From: an uncultured Bacteroidales bacterium
GTDB taxonomy: Bacteria > Bacteroidota > Bacteroidia > Bacteroidales > Muribaculaceae
NCBI GenBank assembly: GCA_900547755.1
Contig: URIC01000007.1
Location: 1 to 55,263, forward strand
Length of the DNA stretch: 55,263 nt
Direction of reading: 5' to 3'
This document shows, piece by piece, positions 48,744 through 55,263 of the stretch. Numbering within the stretch: position 1 is the first letter of the stretch; every line of letters starts with the position of its first letter. The notes below the pieces were generated by a model. The model made no database searches, was not told the DNA's origin, and saw only the letters and a list, made by a program, of their open reading frames with translations. The translations under genes and the position numbers were made by a program.

Positions 48744-50531
48744 TCAGACGGCCTGGGGCTTGAACTGGTGTTTTACGCCCTCGACCACATTGAGCATATA
48801 GTCTCCCAGCTTTTCGGCTTCTCCGACGAGGTCCATGAAGAAGATGCCTTGCTGGTAGTCATATTCGTGGTTGTTGATGTTCGAGATATTTGTGTCGCGC
48901 AGCTTGTTGCGGTAGTTGTTGATTTCACGCTCACGGTTGTAAGCGGCAATGATTTTAGAGTCTTCGGGGGTCTCCATTTCATTGAGCAGGTCCATCATAT
49001 TGGTCATTGCGGCTTCCACGAGTCTGAACATAGCGTCAATCTCGTCGAGCATGTGGGTAGTGAAGTGTACCTGTATCTGATTTTTGCGGTTCAGGGTCTT
49101 GGCCACATTGAAACAGCTGTCGGCTATGGATTCGATTTCGGAAATGATGCGTAACATTCCGGAAATGCGCATTTTGCCCTCGGGTGAGAGACGTCCTTCG
49201 GCCACCTGGTTCAGGAATTTGCCGATTTCAATCTCCATGCGGTCCGATATTTCCTCATATTTTTCCAGGCGGTTATAGGTGTCCTGGTAGGAATTGTCGT
49301 CCGGATTGGCGTGAATAAGATGTTCGGCCATGTGGAGCATACGCTGTACTCTTTCTCCGTAGACCGCGATTTCCTTCTGTGCCTGTGTTATGTTCAGCTC
49401 TGAGGTGCCGAGCATGCCTCGGCCTATGAACTTGAGCGAGAAGTCCTCCTGTTGGTCGCGGTGGCGAGCCGGCATGAGCCAGCATACTATGCGCACGTAC
49501 AGCTTGGTGAACCAAATCATTATCAGAAGGTTGATGGCGTTGAACACCGTGGGGAACATGGCCAGGGCGAAGGCCATGGATGCCTGTGTGCGGGCTGTGT
49601 ATCCGCCGGCGGGGTCAAACAGGGTGGAGTCGGCGATTCCGGCTTCCTGCGCCGCTGTGATGTGCATGGGGTTCAGCTCGCCGAACCACTCGGTGATGTC
49701 GGCCACAAAGTGTATGAAGGGGCTGAAAAGGATTAGGGCGATTATCGAGCCCAGGACATTGAACAGCACATGGCCCATAGCCGTGCGTCGGGCTGCGAGG
49801 TTACCGCTCAGAGAGGCCAGGATGGGGGTGATGGTGGTACCGATGTTGCCGCCAAGTATAATGGCGCAGGCCAAAGGGTAGGAAATCCAGCCCTGGGAGC
49901 ACATGATCAGGGTCACGGCAAATGTGGCCGCAGAGCTTTGCACGACCATTGTCAGTACGATACCTATGCCGAAGAATATGAGTACCGAGCCGTAGCCCAT
50001 ATTGGTATATTCGGAGAGGAAGGCGAGCATTTCGGGATTCTCCTTCAGGTTTGGCACGAAGAGGCTTATCATATCCAGACCCATGAACAGGAAACAGAAG
50101 CCTATCAGGAACTCTCCCATGCTCTTGTAGGTGCTTTTCTTCATAAACAGCATGGGGACCGCCAGTGCCATCAGCACGATGGTGTAGTCCGATATGTGTA
50201 TCTCGAAGGAAAAGGCGGAGATAATCCATGTGGTGACGGTAGTACCCACATTGGCGCCGAAAATCACGGCCATGGACTGGGCCAGACTCATGAGGCCGGC
50301 GTTCACGAAACTCACCACCATCACGGTGGAGGCGGAGGAGCTCTGTATGAGCGCGGTGATGATTATACCGGTAAGCACGCCGGTGATTCTGTTCTTGGTC
50401 ATGAAGCCCAGAATGTTGCGCAGACGGTCGCCGGCTACTTTCTGGAGTCCTTCGCTCATTACCTTCATGCCATACAGAAACAGACATACGGCGCCGAGCA
50501 GGCTTACGAACTGAAGTAGGGAGTATTGCAT
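48744..50531 (-). CDS. Na+/Pi cotransporter family protein with PhoU-like C-terminus
   Basis: 595 residues from the ATG at 50531 (MQYSLLQFVSLLG). The frame is open 12 codons further, but that part does not resemble the family start. Two inverted NptA-type repeats carry the QSS motifs: TALIQSSSASTVMVVSF in the first and TMVVQSSAATFAVTLIM in the second. About nine hydrophobic segments run to ~380, followed by a helical PhoU-like region to the end. It probably takes up phosphate or acts on a related anion. It is the second transporter in this window with such a domain. The gene is divergent from the Fe-S membrane protein gene. Confidence 0.9.
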   Translation of the reverse strand: MQYSLLQFVSLLGAVCLFLYGMKVMSEGLQKVAGDRLRNILGFMTKNRITGVLTGIIITALIQSSSASTVMVVSFVNAGLMSLAQSMAVIFGANVGTTVTTWIISAFSFEIHISDYTIVLMALAVPMLFMKKSTYKSMGEFLIGFCFLFMGLDMISLFVPNLKENPEMLAFLSEYTNMGYGSVLIFFGIGIVLTMVVQSSAATFAVTLIMCSQGWISYPLACAIILGGNIGTTITPILASLSGNLAARRTAMGHVLFNVLGSIIALILFSPFIHFVADITEWFGELNPMHITAAQEAGIADSTLFDPAGGYTARTQASMAFALAMFPTVFNAINLLIMIWFTKLYVRIVCWLMPARHRDQQEDFSLKFIGRGMLGTSELNITQAQKEIAVYGERVQRMLHMAEHLIHANPDDNSYQDTYNRLEKYEEISDRMEIEIGKFLNQVAEGRLSPEGKMRISGMLRIISEIESIADSCFNVAKTLNRKNQIQVHFTTHMLDEIDAMFRLVEAAMTNMMDLLNEMETPEDSKIIAAYNREREINNYRNKLRDTNISNINNHEYDYQQGIFFMDLVGEAEKLGDYMLNVVEGVKHQFKPQAV

Positions 50532-50571
50532 AATTACAGGATGTGAGCCTCGATAGGGGGCGTTCACGTTG

Positions 50572-50579
50572 CAAAATTA
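50572..50579 (-). promoter_or_regulatory. -7 element of the Na/Pi cotransporter gene
   Basis: TAATTTTG on the minus strand (50579-50572), 40 nt before the ATG at 50531. A TTTG (50595-50592) lies 12 nt upstream, too close to count as a -33. It overlaps the divergent promoter region. Confidence 0.45.
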
Positions 50580-50587
50580 ATAACTTT

Positions 50588-50618
50588 TTTGCAAACCCGA
50601 AAAAAAGCGTTAACTTTG
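50588..50618 (+). promoter_or_regulatory. Promoter of the Fe-S protein-thyA-folA run, leaderless
   Basis: TTTG (50588-50591), a 19-nt gap and TAACTTTG (50611-50618) fit the consensus exactly. The GTG start lies at 50623, only 4 nt after the -7 element, so the mRNA probably begins at or within the start codon. Confidence 0.65.
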
Positions 50619-50622
50619 GAGT

Positions 50623-51456
50623 GTGAAGAGTTTGAAACATATACGCATAGCGGTGTCCCTGATAATGTTCGGGGAGTGTGCGTTGTGGGCATTGACGGGC
50701 CTTTCCGCGCCCGTTCACGCCCGTTTGGCAGTCTCGGTGCAACTCACACCTGCCGTTGCCATGGCCGGAGTAGGCGCTACCCTGGCCGGGGGGCTGCTGT
50801 GGCTGCTCGTCACCTTTCTGCTGGGCCGTGTCTATTGCTCGGCTTTCTGTCCTTTGGGTGTCCTTCAGGATGGAGTGATACGCCTGCGTTCCCTGTTCGG
50901 ACGCAAGAGACGCCGCTTCTCCTACAGGAAGAGCAACAACCGCCGTTTTCTGATGCTTGGCATCTATGCGGGCGCTATGGTTGCCGCCATCGGGTGTGTG
51001 CCGCTGTTGCTTGAGCCTCTGCCCGCGTTTATCAACGCTCTGAGCGTGGCATCCTTCCATGGACCGCACCCGGCGCTGAAAGGATTGGGCGTGGGCGCTG
51101 CCTTGGGAACGGTATGCGCCGTAGTGAGTATGCTCGGCATCCTGTGCTATTCCTTTTTCTGGGGGCGCGATTTCTGCAATGAGGTATGCCCGGTGGGTAC
51201 TGTGCTCAGACTGGTGGGCAACCGCTCGGTGGTACACATAGAACTGGAGCCCGACAAGTGTACGGCCTGTCTGAAATGCCAGGATGTGTGCAAGGCTTCC
51301 TGCATTGACATCAAGACGCGGACCATAGACAACGGGCCGTGTGTGCGCTGTTTCGACTGCCTGGCCGTCTGCGATGACGATGCCCTGCATTTCACCATTG
51401 ACCGCAATGGAGTGGCCTCTCCCCTATTCCAGCGCCGACGTTCCCTGACCCCCTGA
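50623..51456 (+). CDS. NapH/NosR-like membrane iron-sulfur protein
   Basis: 277 residues from a GTG. About four membrane helices (about 8-26, 44-68, 105-125, 150-170) carry two C-x-x-x-C-P motifs, YCSAFCPLG and FCNEVCPVG, typical of the NapH/NosR family. Two C-terminal 4Fe-4S clusters of ferredoxin type follow (CTACLKCQDVCKASC and CVRCFDCLAVC). Such proteins pass electrons from the quinone pool. No reductase or other redox gene lies nearby, so the partner is unknown. It precedes thyA by 19 nt. The GTG is accepted because the promoter sits right before it. Confidence 0.82.
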   Translation: MKSLKHIRIAVSLIMFGECALWALTGLSAPVHARLAVSVQLTPAVAMAGVGATLAGGLLWLLVTFLLGRVYCSAFCPLGVLQDGVIRLRSLFGRKRRRFSYRKSNNRRFLMLGIYAGAMVAAIGCVPLLLEPLPAFINALSVASFHGPHPALKGLGVGAALGTVCAVVSMLGILCYSFFWGRDFCNEVCPVGTVLRLVGNRSVVHIELEPDKCTACLKCQDVCKASCIDIKTRTIDNGPCVRCFDCLAVCDDDALHFTIDRNGVASPLFQRRRSLTP

Positions 51457-51475
51457 AATTAGAGGTTGTTTAAAA

Positions 51476-52270
51476 ATGAAGAAATATCAAGACATGCTGC
51501 GCCACATACTGGCTGTAGGCCACCGCAAGGAGGACCGCACCGGTACCGGCACAATATCCACTTTCGGCTATCAGATGCGCTTTGACCTGAGCGAGGGATT
51601 CCCTCTGCTCACCACCAAGCGAGTGCATCTCAAAAGCATAATCTACGAATTGCTATGGTTCCTGAAGGGTGACACCAATGTGCATTACCTTCAGGAACAC
51701 GGGGTGAGCATCTGGAACGAATGGGCCGGACCGGACGGAGACCTCGGCCATATCTATGGCTACCAATGGCGCTCCTGGCCTTCCTACGACGGTTCGTTCA
51801 TCGACCAGATACAGCGGGCGGCGGACGACATACGCCACAATCCGGATTCACGCCGCATTATCGTGTCCTCCTGGAATGTGGCGGACCTGGACAACATGAA
51901 ACTGCCGCCATGCCACGCCTTCTTCCAGTTTTATGTGTGCGACGGCAAGCTATCTCTGCAGCTTTACCAGCGCAGTGCCGATTCCTTCTTAGGCGTTCCG
52001 TTCAATATAGCCTCATACGCGCTGCTGCTTCAGATGATGGCGCAGGTGTGCGGTCTGGAGCCGGGCGAGTTCATACATACCTTCGGCGACTTGCACATTT
52101 ATCTGAATCACCTGGACCAGGTACATGAGCAGCTGCAGCGCGAGCCGCGTCCGTTGCCCCGCATGGTCCTCAATCCGGAGGTCAAGAGTATTTTCGACTT
52201 CAAGTATGAGGACTTCAGGCTGGAAGGCTACGACCCTTGGCCGGCGATAAAAGCTGAAGTATCTGTATAA
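51476..52270 (+). CDS. thyA: Thymidylate synthase
   Basis: 264 residues, the exact length of the classic enzyme. It converts dUMP to dTMP with methylenetetrahydrofolate. The nucleophile is C146 in LPPCHAFFQFY. FPLLTTKRVHLKSIIYELLWFLKGDTN is the N-terminal folate/phosphate region, then QRSADSFLGVPFNIASYA follows, with DLHIYLNHLDQVHEQL and a C-terminal AEVSV. It is followed after 25 nt by folA, the natural partner because thymidylate synthesis consumes tetrahydrofolate. Confidence 0.98.
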   Translation: MKKYQDMLRHILAVGHRKEDRTGTGTISTFGYQMRFDLSEGFPLLTTKRVHLKSIIYELLWFLKGDTNVHYLQEHGVSIWNEWAGPDGDLGHIYGYQWRSWPSYDGSFIDQIQRAADDIRHNPDSRRIIVSSWNVADLDNMKLPPCHAFFQFYVCDGKLSLQLYQRSADSFLGVPFNIASYALLLQMMAQVCGLEPGEFIHTFGDLHIYLNHLDQVHEQLQREPRPLPRMVLNPEVKSIFDFKYEDFRLEGYDPWPAIKAEVSV

Positions 52271-52295
52271 GAGGCGACTTAAAAATATCTGACAC

Positions 52296-52808
52296 ATGGC
52301 AATCAATCTGATAGTAGCGATGGGGCGTGACCGGGCTATAGGCCGCGACGGTGACCTGATTTGGCACATAGGGGCCGACCTGAGACATTTCAAGACTCTG
52401 ACCATGGGGCACGCCATAGTCATGGGGCGCAGGACCTGGCAGTCGTTGCCCGGCGCGCTGCCCGGACGGCGCAACATAGTGGTGAGCCGCAATCCGGAGT
52501 TTTCCGCTCCGGGAGCCGAGGTCTATCCCGCTCTGGAGCTGGCCCTTGAGAAAGCCGGAGAGACTGACCCTGAGCCGTTTGTAATCGGCGGCGGAACAAT
52601 CTATGCCGCTACCCTCCCCTTAGCCCGGATGTTGCATCTGACTGAAGTGGATGCGGCATTTCCCGATGCAGACACCCGTTTCCCCTGCTTTGAACCAACG
52701 GAGTGGGAAGTTGTTTCCTCTTCAGAGGCATTCGTGGACTCCAAATCGGGTTTGCGATATGTGTTCAAGACTCTGAGAAGAATAGATGAAACTGGTAATA
52801 ATAAATAA
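52296..52808 (+). CDS. folA: Dihydrofolate reductase
   Basis: 170 residues. It reduces dihydrofolate with NADPH. Motifs: NLIVAMGRDRAIGRDGDLIWHI (substrate loop), GHAIVMGRRTWQSLP, NIVVSRNPEF, and FVIGGGTIYAATL. The length is typical. The 3' end overlaps the next ATG by 23 nt (52786-52808), so translation of the glycosyltransferase gene begins inside folA. Confidence 0.96.
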   Translation: MAINLIVAMGRDRAIGRDGDLIWHIGADLRHFKTLTMGHAIVMGRRTWQSLPGALPGRRNIVVSRNPEFSAPGAEVYPALELALEKAGETDPEPFVIGGGTIYAATLPLARMLHLTEVDAAFPDADTRFPCFEPTEWEVVSSSEAFVDSKSGLRYVFKTLRRIDETGNNK

Positions 52809-54039
52809 AAGCGATAGCCGGGGTGGCGCAGCCGTGGTGTCCTTCCGTCTGATGAAGGAGTTGCGGAAGAAGGGTGTGGAGGCCTCCATGCTCGTTGCCG
52901 AGAAGCTGACTTCCGACCCCGATGTGCATCTCGCCGCGAGTCCCAAGGCCCTGAGCCGCGCTTTCCGCAGGGAGCGTCTGCATATATTCCTGTGTAACGG
53001 ATTCAACAGGAAAGACCTGTTCAAGGCCGATATAGCCGACACCGGTGTGCCTCTTGCAGCTCATCCTTTGGTGAAGGATGCCGATGTGGTGATGCTCGGG
53101 TGGATTAACCAAGGGCTTCTCTCACTTTCCGAAATAGAGAAAATAGCGGCAATGAAGCCTGTGGTTTGGGTGATGCACGATATGTGGTGCGCCACCGGTA
53201 TATGCCATCACGCAGGGCGTTGCGAGGGTTTCCTCAATGAATGTGGTGACTGCCGTCTGTTGCATTTCTGCAAGGGCCGGAATGACCTCTCCCATCGCGC
53301 CTGGCGGCGTAAGAGCGAGCTTTACGGGAACGCGGATATTACATTTGTGGCGGTAAGCAATTGGCTAAAAAAACGGTGCGCCGTCTCTTCATTGATGCGC
53401 GATGCCCGTGTGGAAGTGATTGGCAACCCCTTCCCTATGCCCAAGTACAGATTCGAGCCTCATTACGATGAGTCAAAGCTGGAACTGCTGATGGTGGCCG
53501 CACGTATAGATGACCCTATCAAGGGCCTGCCTACCCTCTGCCGCGCGCTGGAGATAGTACGCGACCGTCACCATACCCTTTTCCGCCGTATTCATCTCAC
53601 CCTGCTCGGCACAGTCAAGGAACGCGGCGCGCTCGCCGGACTGTGTGTACCCTATTCCGCTCCGGGAGCTGTCCCGGTAGAGCTTACGGAACCGTTCTAT
53701 CGGCAGGCGGATGTGCTGCTTTCTCCTTCCGTATACGAGACTTTGCCCGGCACTCTTGTGGAGGCGCAGGTGTATGGCGCCGTACCGGTGGCTTTTGACA
53801 GCGGCGGACAACGTGACATCGTGGTGCCCGGAGTTACCGGCGTGCTCGCCTATCGCCATGAGAACGAGGAGTTGTCCGCACGAGACTTCGCTCAGGCTAT
53901 TGTGGACGCTGCCGGGATGCTGGACAATACCTCCCACCGGGAACTCTCTGTCCGGATGTACGAGAGCGTTTCCTCACGCTTTTCGGGCGGAATCGTAGCC
54001 GATAAATATATAGAACTATTTAACCGACTGATACAATGA
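52786..54039 (+). CDS. GT4-family glycosyltransferase
   Basis: 417 residues of GT-B type. The N-terminal half opens with VIINKSDSRGGAAVVSFRLM and contains a Cys/His-rich insert (HDMWCATGICHHAGRCEGF, NECGDC) typical of a GT4 subgroup. The C-terminal half carries the E-x7-E motif SVYETLPGTLVEA after READVLLSP-like residues and GGQRDIVVPGVTG. It transfers a sugar from a nucleotide-sugar donor, probably to a surface polysaccharide; donor and acceptor cannot be told. It overlaps folA by 23 nt and the lipoprotein gene by 4 nt, so all are probably one operon, though the functional link is unclear. Confidence 0.87.
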   Translation: MKLVIINKSDSRGGAAVVSFRLMKELRKKGVEASMLVAEKLTSDPDVHLAASPKALSRAFRRERLHIFLCNGFNRKDLFKADIADTGVPLAAHPLVKDADVVMLGWINQGLLSLSEIEKIAAMKPVVWVMHDMWCATGICHHAGRCEGFLNECGDCRLLHFCKGRNDLSHRAWRRKSELYGNADITFVAVSNWLKKRCAVSSLMRDARVEVIGNPFPMPKYRFEPHYDESKLELLMVAARIDDPIKGLPTLCRALEIVRDRHHTLFRRIHLTLLGTVKERGALAGLCVPYSAPGAVPVELTEPFYRQADVLLSPSVYETLPGTLVEAQVYGAVPVAFDSGGQRDIVVPGVTGVLAYRHENEELSARDFAQAIVDAAGMLDNTSHRELSVRMYESVSSRFSGGIVADKYIELFNRLIQ

Positions 54040-54359
54040 GATTTTTAATATGCGCGGCTTTGATGTGCGCACTTACGGCCTGCTCCGAATCTTCTATTCA
54101 GGAGGATAAGGAGGACCTTAGCCAGACTCGCGGGGAATGGACGCACGAGCAGACAGACAAGGCGATAGACATATATCTGGAGGAGCTGAAGCGCGAGGAT
54201 GCCCTTTTGGACCGCCAGATGGAACTGTGCGAACAGCTTAAGTTCTTCGACGAGAACCGCTGTTCGCGCGATGTCCTGCGTCAGCGCCGCGCCGAAATTG
54301 ACAGCGTGCGCAATGCGCTCGCCGCCAAACGTCTTAAAATCAGCAAGGTCTCTAAGTAA
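54036..54359 (+). CDS. Small lipoprotein with coiled-coil region
   Basis: 107 residues. A lipobox (LTAC, C16) follows a short signal peptide. The rest is mostly helical and charged (EQTDKAIDIYLEELKREDALLDRQMELCEQLKFFD, about 50-84, then RRAEIDSVRNALAAKRLK), so a coiled coil is likely. I do not recognise a family. It overlaps the glycosyltransferase stop by 4 nt (ATGA at 54036) and ends 13 nt before the convergent pdxB stop, with no hairpin between. Confidence 0.7.
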   Translation: MRFLICAALMCALTACSESSIQEDKEDLSQTRGEWTHEQTDKAIDIYLEELKREDALLDRQMELCEQLKFFDENRCSRDVLRQRRAEIDSVRNALAAKRLKISKVSK

Positions 54360-54372
54360 GGACCTGTATGGC

Positions 54373-55263
54373 TCAGAGGTACAGCTCATGGCGGTATTCG
54401 TAGTGGTCGCGCCACTCCTCGAAGCCTTCCGGGTCGGCTTTCAACCGGGCTGTCTCCGTTAGCGGGTCGTAGCTGGCTCTTATGTCTTCGGCAGAGAGGT
54501 GCTCCCAGGGGGTGTAAGGCTCCGGCAGGTCCCAGACCTTGACTCCCGGTTCCCCTTCGTGTGTGGCTACTGGGATGCCGAATGTACGTCCCACAGATTC
54601 AATAATCATGCGTGTGGCTCTCTGCTTTCCTTGCAGGGAGTAGCCGGCTATGTGCGGGGTCGTAATCTCGCTTTTCTCCAAGATTACAGGGTTGAGCTTG
54701 TCCGGCTCCCCCTCCCAGGTGTCTGTAATGAGCCTTATGGAGCCTTCCTGTGCATTTTCGGCCACTGCCGTGGAGTCCACCACCGGACCGCGTGCCGCGT
54801 TCACCAATACGGCACCGGGGCGCATCTGGGCCAGGATGTCACGGTTCATGAGGTGGAACGTGGCATCCTCGCCGGTCTTGGTCAGCGGCGTATGCAATGT
54901 CACCACATCGGCCTGCGATACCAGCTCCGGCAGAGATATATAGTCATTCCCTACCCCTCGCCGGGCTTTGGGAGGGTCGCATAGCAGAACCGTAGCGCCC
55001 AATTTCTTACCCCAGTCAGCCACAATGCTCCCGACGTTGCCGTGACCCACTACTCCTATTGTGGTCTCACGCGGATTGATGCCTATGTGCAGAAGGCTGC
55101 TCCACACATACTGCGCTACCGCCGGGGCATTGCATCCGGGGGAGTTGAAGGTCTGGATGCCGTGGGCGGCGCACTCGGCGATCATCCGCTCGGGCCAGAT
55201 GCTGACCTGGACTTCGCCGATATGGGCGCAGCGCAGGTAGAACATGCAGAGGCGCGACTGGCC
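54373..55263 (-). CDS. pdxB: 4-phosphoerythronate dehydrogenase (PdxB), 5' end outside the window
   Basis: The last 297 codons of a D-2-hydroxyacid dehydrogenase-type protein; the frame stays open to the window edge. PdxB oxidises 4-phosphoerythronate in pyridoxal 5'-phosphate synthesis. Motifs: FNSPGCNAPAVAQYVW (family-specific), the NAD-binding GVVGHGNVGSIVADWGKKLG, HTPLTKTGEDATFHL, LVNAARGPVVD and TPHIAGYSLQGK, then a C-terminal PdxB dimerisation-like domain. The first ~30 residues before CAAHGIQT do not show the expected (T/S)IGTDHID, so the base calls near the edge should be checked. It is convergent with the lipoprotein gene. Confidence 0.85.
   Translation of the reverse strand, partial: GQSRLCMFYLRCAHIGEVQVSIWPERMIAECAAHGIQTFNSPGCNAPAVAQYVWSSLLHIGINPRETTIGVVGHGNVGSIVADWGKKLGATVLLCDPPKARRGVGNDYISLPELVSQADVVTLHTPLTKTGEDATFHLMNRDILAQMRPGAVLVNAARGPVVDSTAVAENAQEGSIRLITDTWEGEPDKLNPVILEKSEITTPHIAGYSLQGKQRATRMIIESVGRTFGIPVATHEGEPGVKVWDLPEPYTPWEHLSAEDIRASYDPLTETARLKADPEGFEEWRDHYEYRHELYL

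Noticed and set aside
1..55263. CRISPR array, insertion sequence, prophage or rRNA operon
   Set aside because: No regularly spaced repeats, transposase, phage structural genes or rRNA-like sequence were seen.

Overview
The window looks like a chromosomal segment of a Bacteroidales bacterium, probably a gut lineage such as Muribaculaceae; the family is inferred from protein style, not proven. The support is direct: Bacteroidetes-type promoters (TTTG, a 19-21 nt gap, TAnnTTTG) precede many genes, there are no strong Shine-Dalgarno sites, and secreted proteins end in type IX-secretion-like tails. It also has a TonB receptor with a carboxypeptidase-regulatory-like domain, a Pit transporter fused to a PhoU-like domain, and many Bacteroidales-typical lipoproteins. 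Most of the window is GC-rich. The stretch from about 26 to 40 kb is visibly richer in A+T, most strongly over the restriction-modification genes.

Layout. 1-0.25 kb: 3' part of a tRNA-Val and its terminator. 0.24-3.75 kb: a promoter-to-terminator operon of three secreted proteins, the last an IdeS/Mac-like cysteine protease. 3.8-5.8 kb: rnpA-yidD-TatD-like hydrolase-secreted protein, tightly coupled. 5.87-5.97 kb: a complete small-RNA transcription unit on the minus strand. 6.2-15.1 kb: gyrB-leuS-rdgB-aroA (frameshifted)-conserved membrane-anchored protein-metal ABC permease-Sel1 repeat protein. 15.1-25.9 kb, minus strand: DUF4421 barrel, DUF2007, mltG, PepSY-like protein, nucleoside kinase, Mrp, trmB, GH31 enzyme, ruvB.

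26.1-35.8 kb: a lipocalin-like lipoprotein, then a probable phosphate-response island. Its parts are a surface lipoprotein plus TonB receptor on the minus strand, and divergently an OmpR-type regulator, a sensor kinase and a Pit-type transporter. 35.9-39.9 kb: a restriction-modification cassette of an m5C methyltransferase with McrB-like and McrC-like subunits, a LlaJI/BsuMI-like arrangement, with an in-frame stop near the start of the McrB-like gene. It sits beside tRNA-Lys(CTT). 40.4-44.9 kb: TPR lipoprotein, Fur-family regulator, divergent Zn/Cd-type P1B ATPase, small membrane protein.

45.0-50.5 kb, minus strand: dnaB, rsgA, mannose-1-phosphate guanylyltransferase, Na/Pi cotransporter. 50.6-54.4 kb: NapH/NosR-like iron-sulfur membrane protein, thyA, folA, a GT4 glycosyltransferase and a small lipoprotein. 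The window ends inside pdxB (minus strand, 5' end missing).

The points most worth a second look are the IdeS-like protease operon, the methyltransferase-McrBC cassette with its in-frame stop, the small RNA upstream of gyrB, the phosphate island and the aroA frameshift. All functional calls come from reading motifs by eye; no database search was run.
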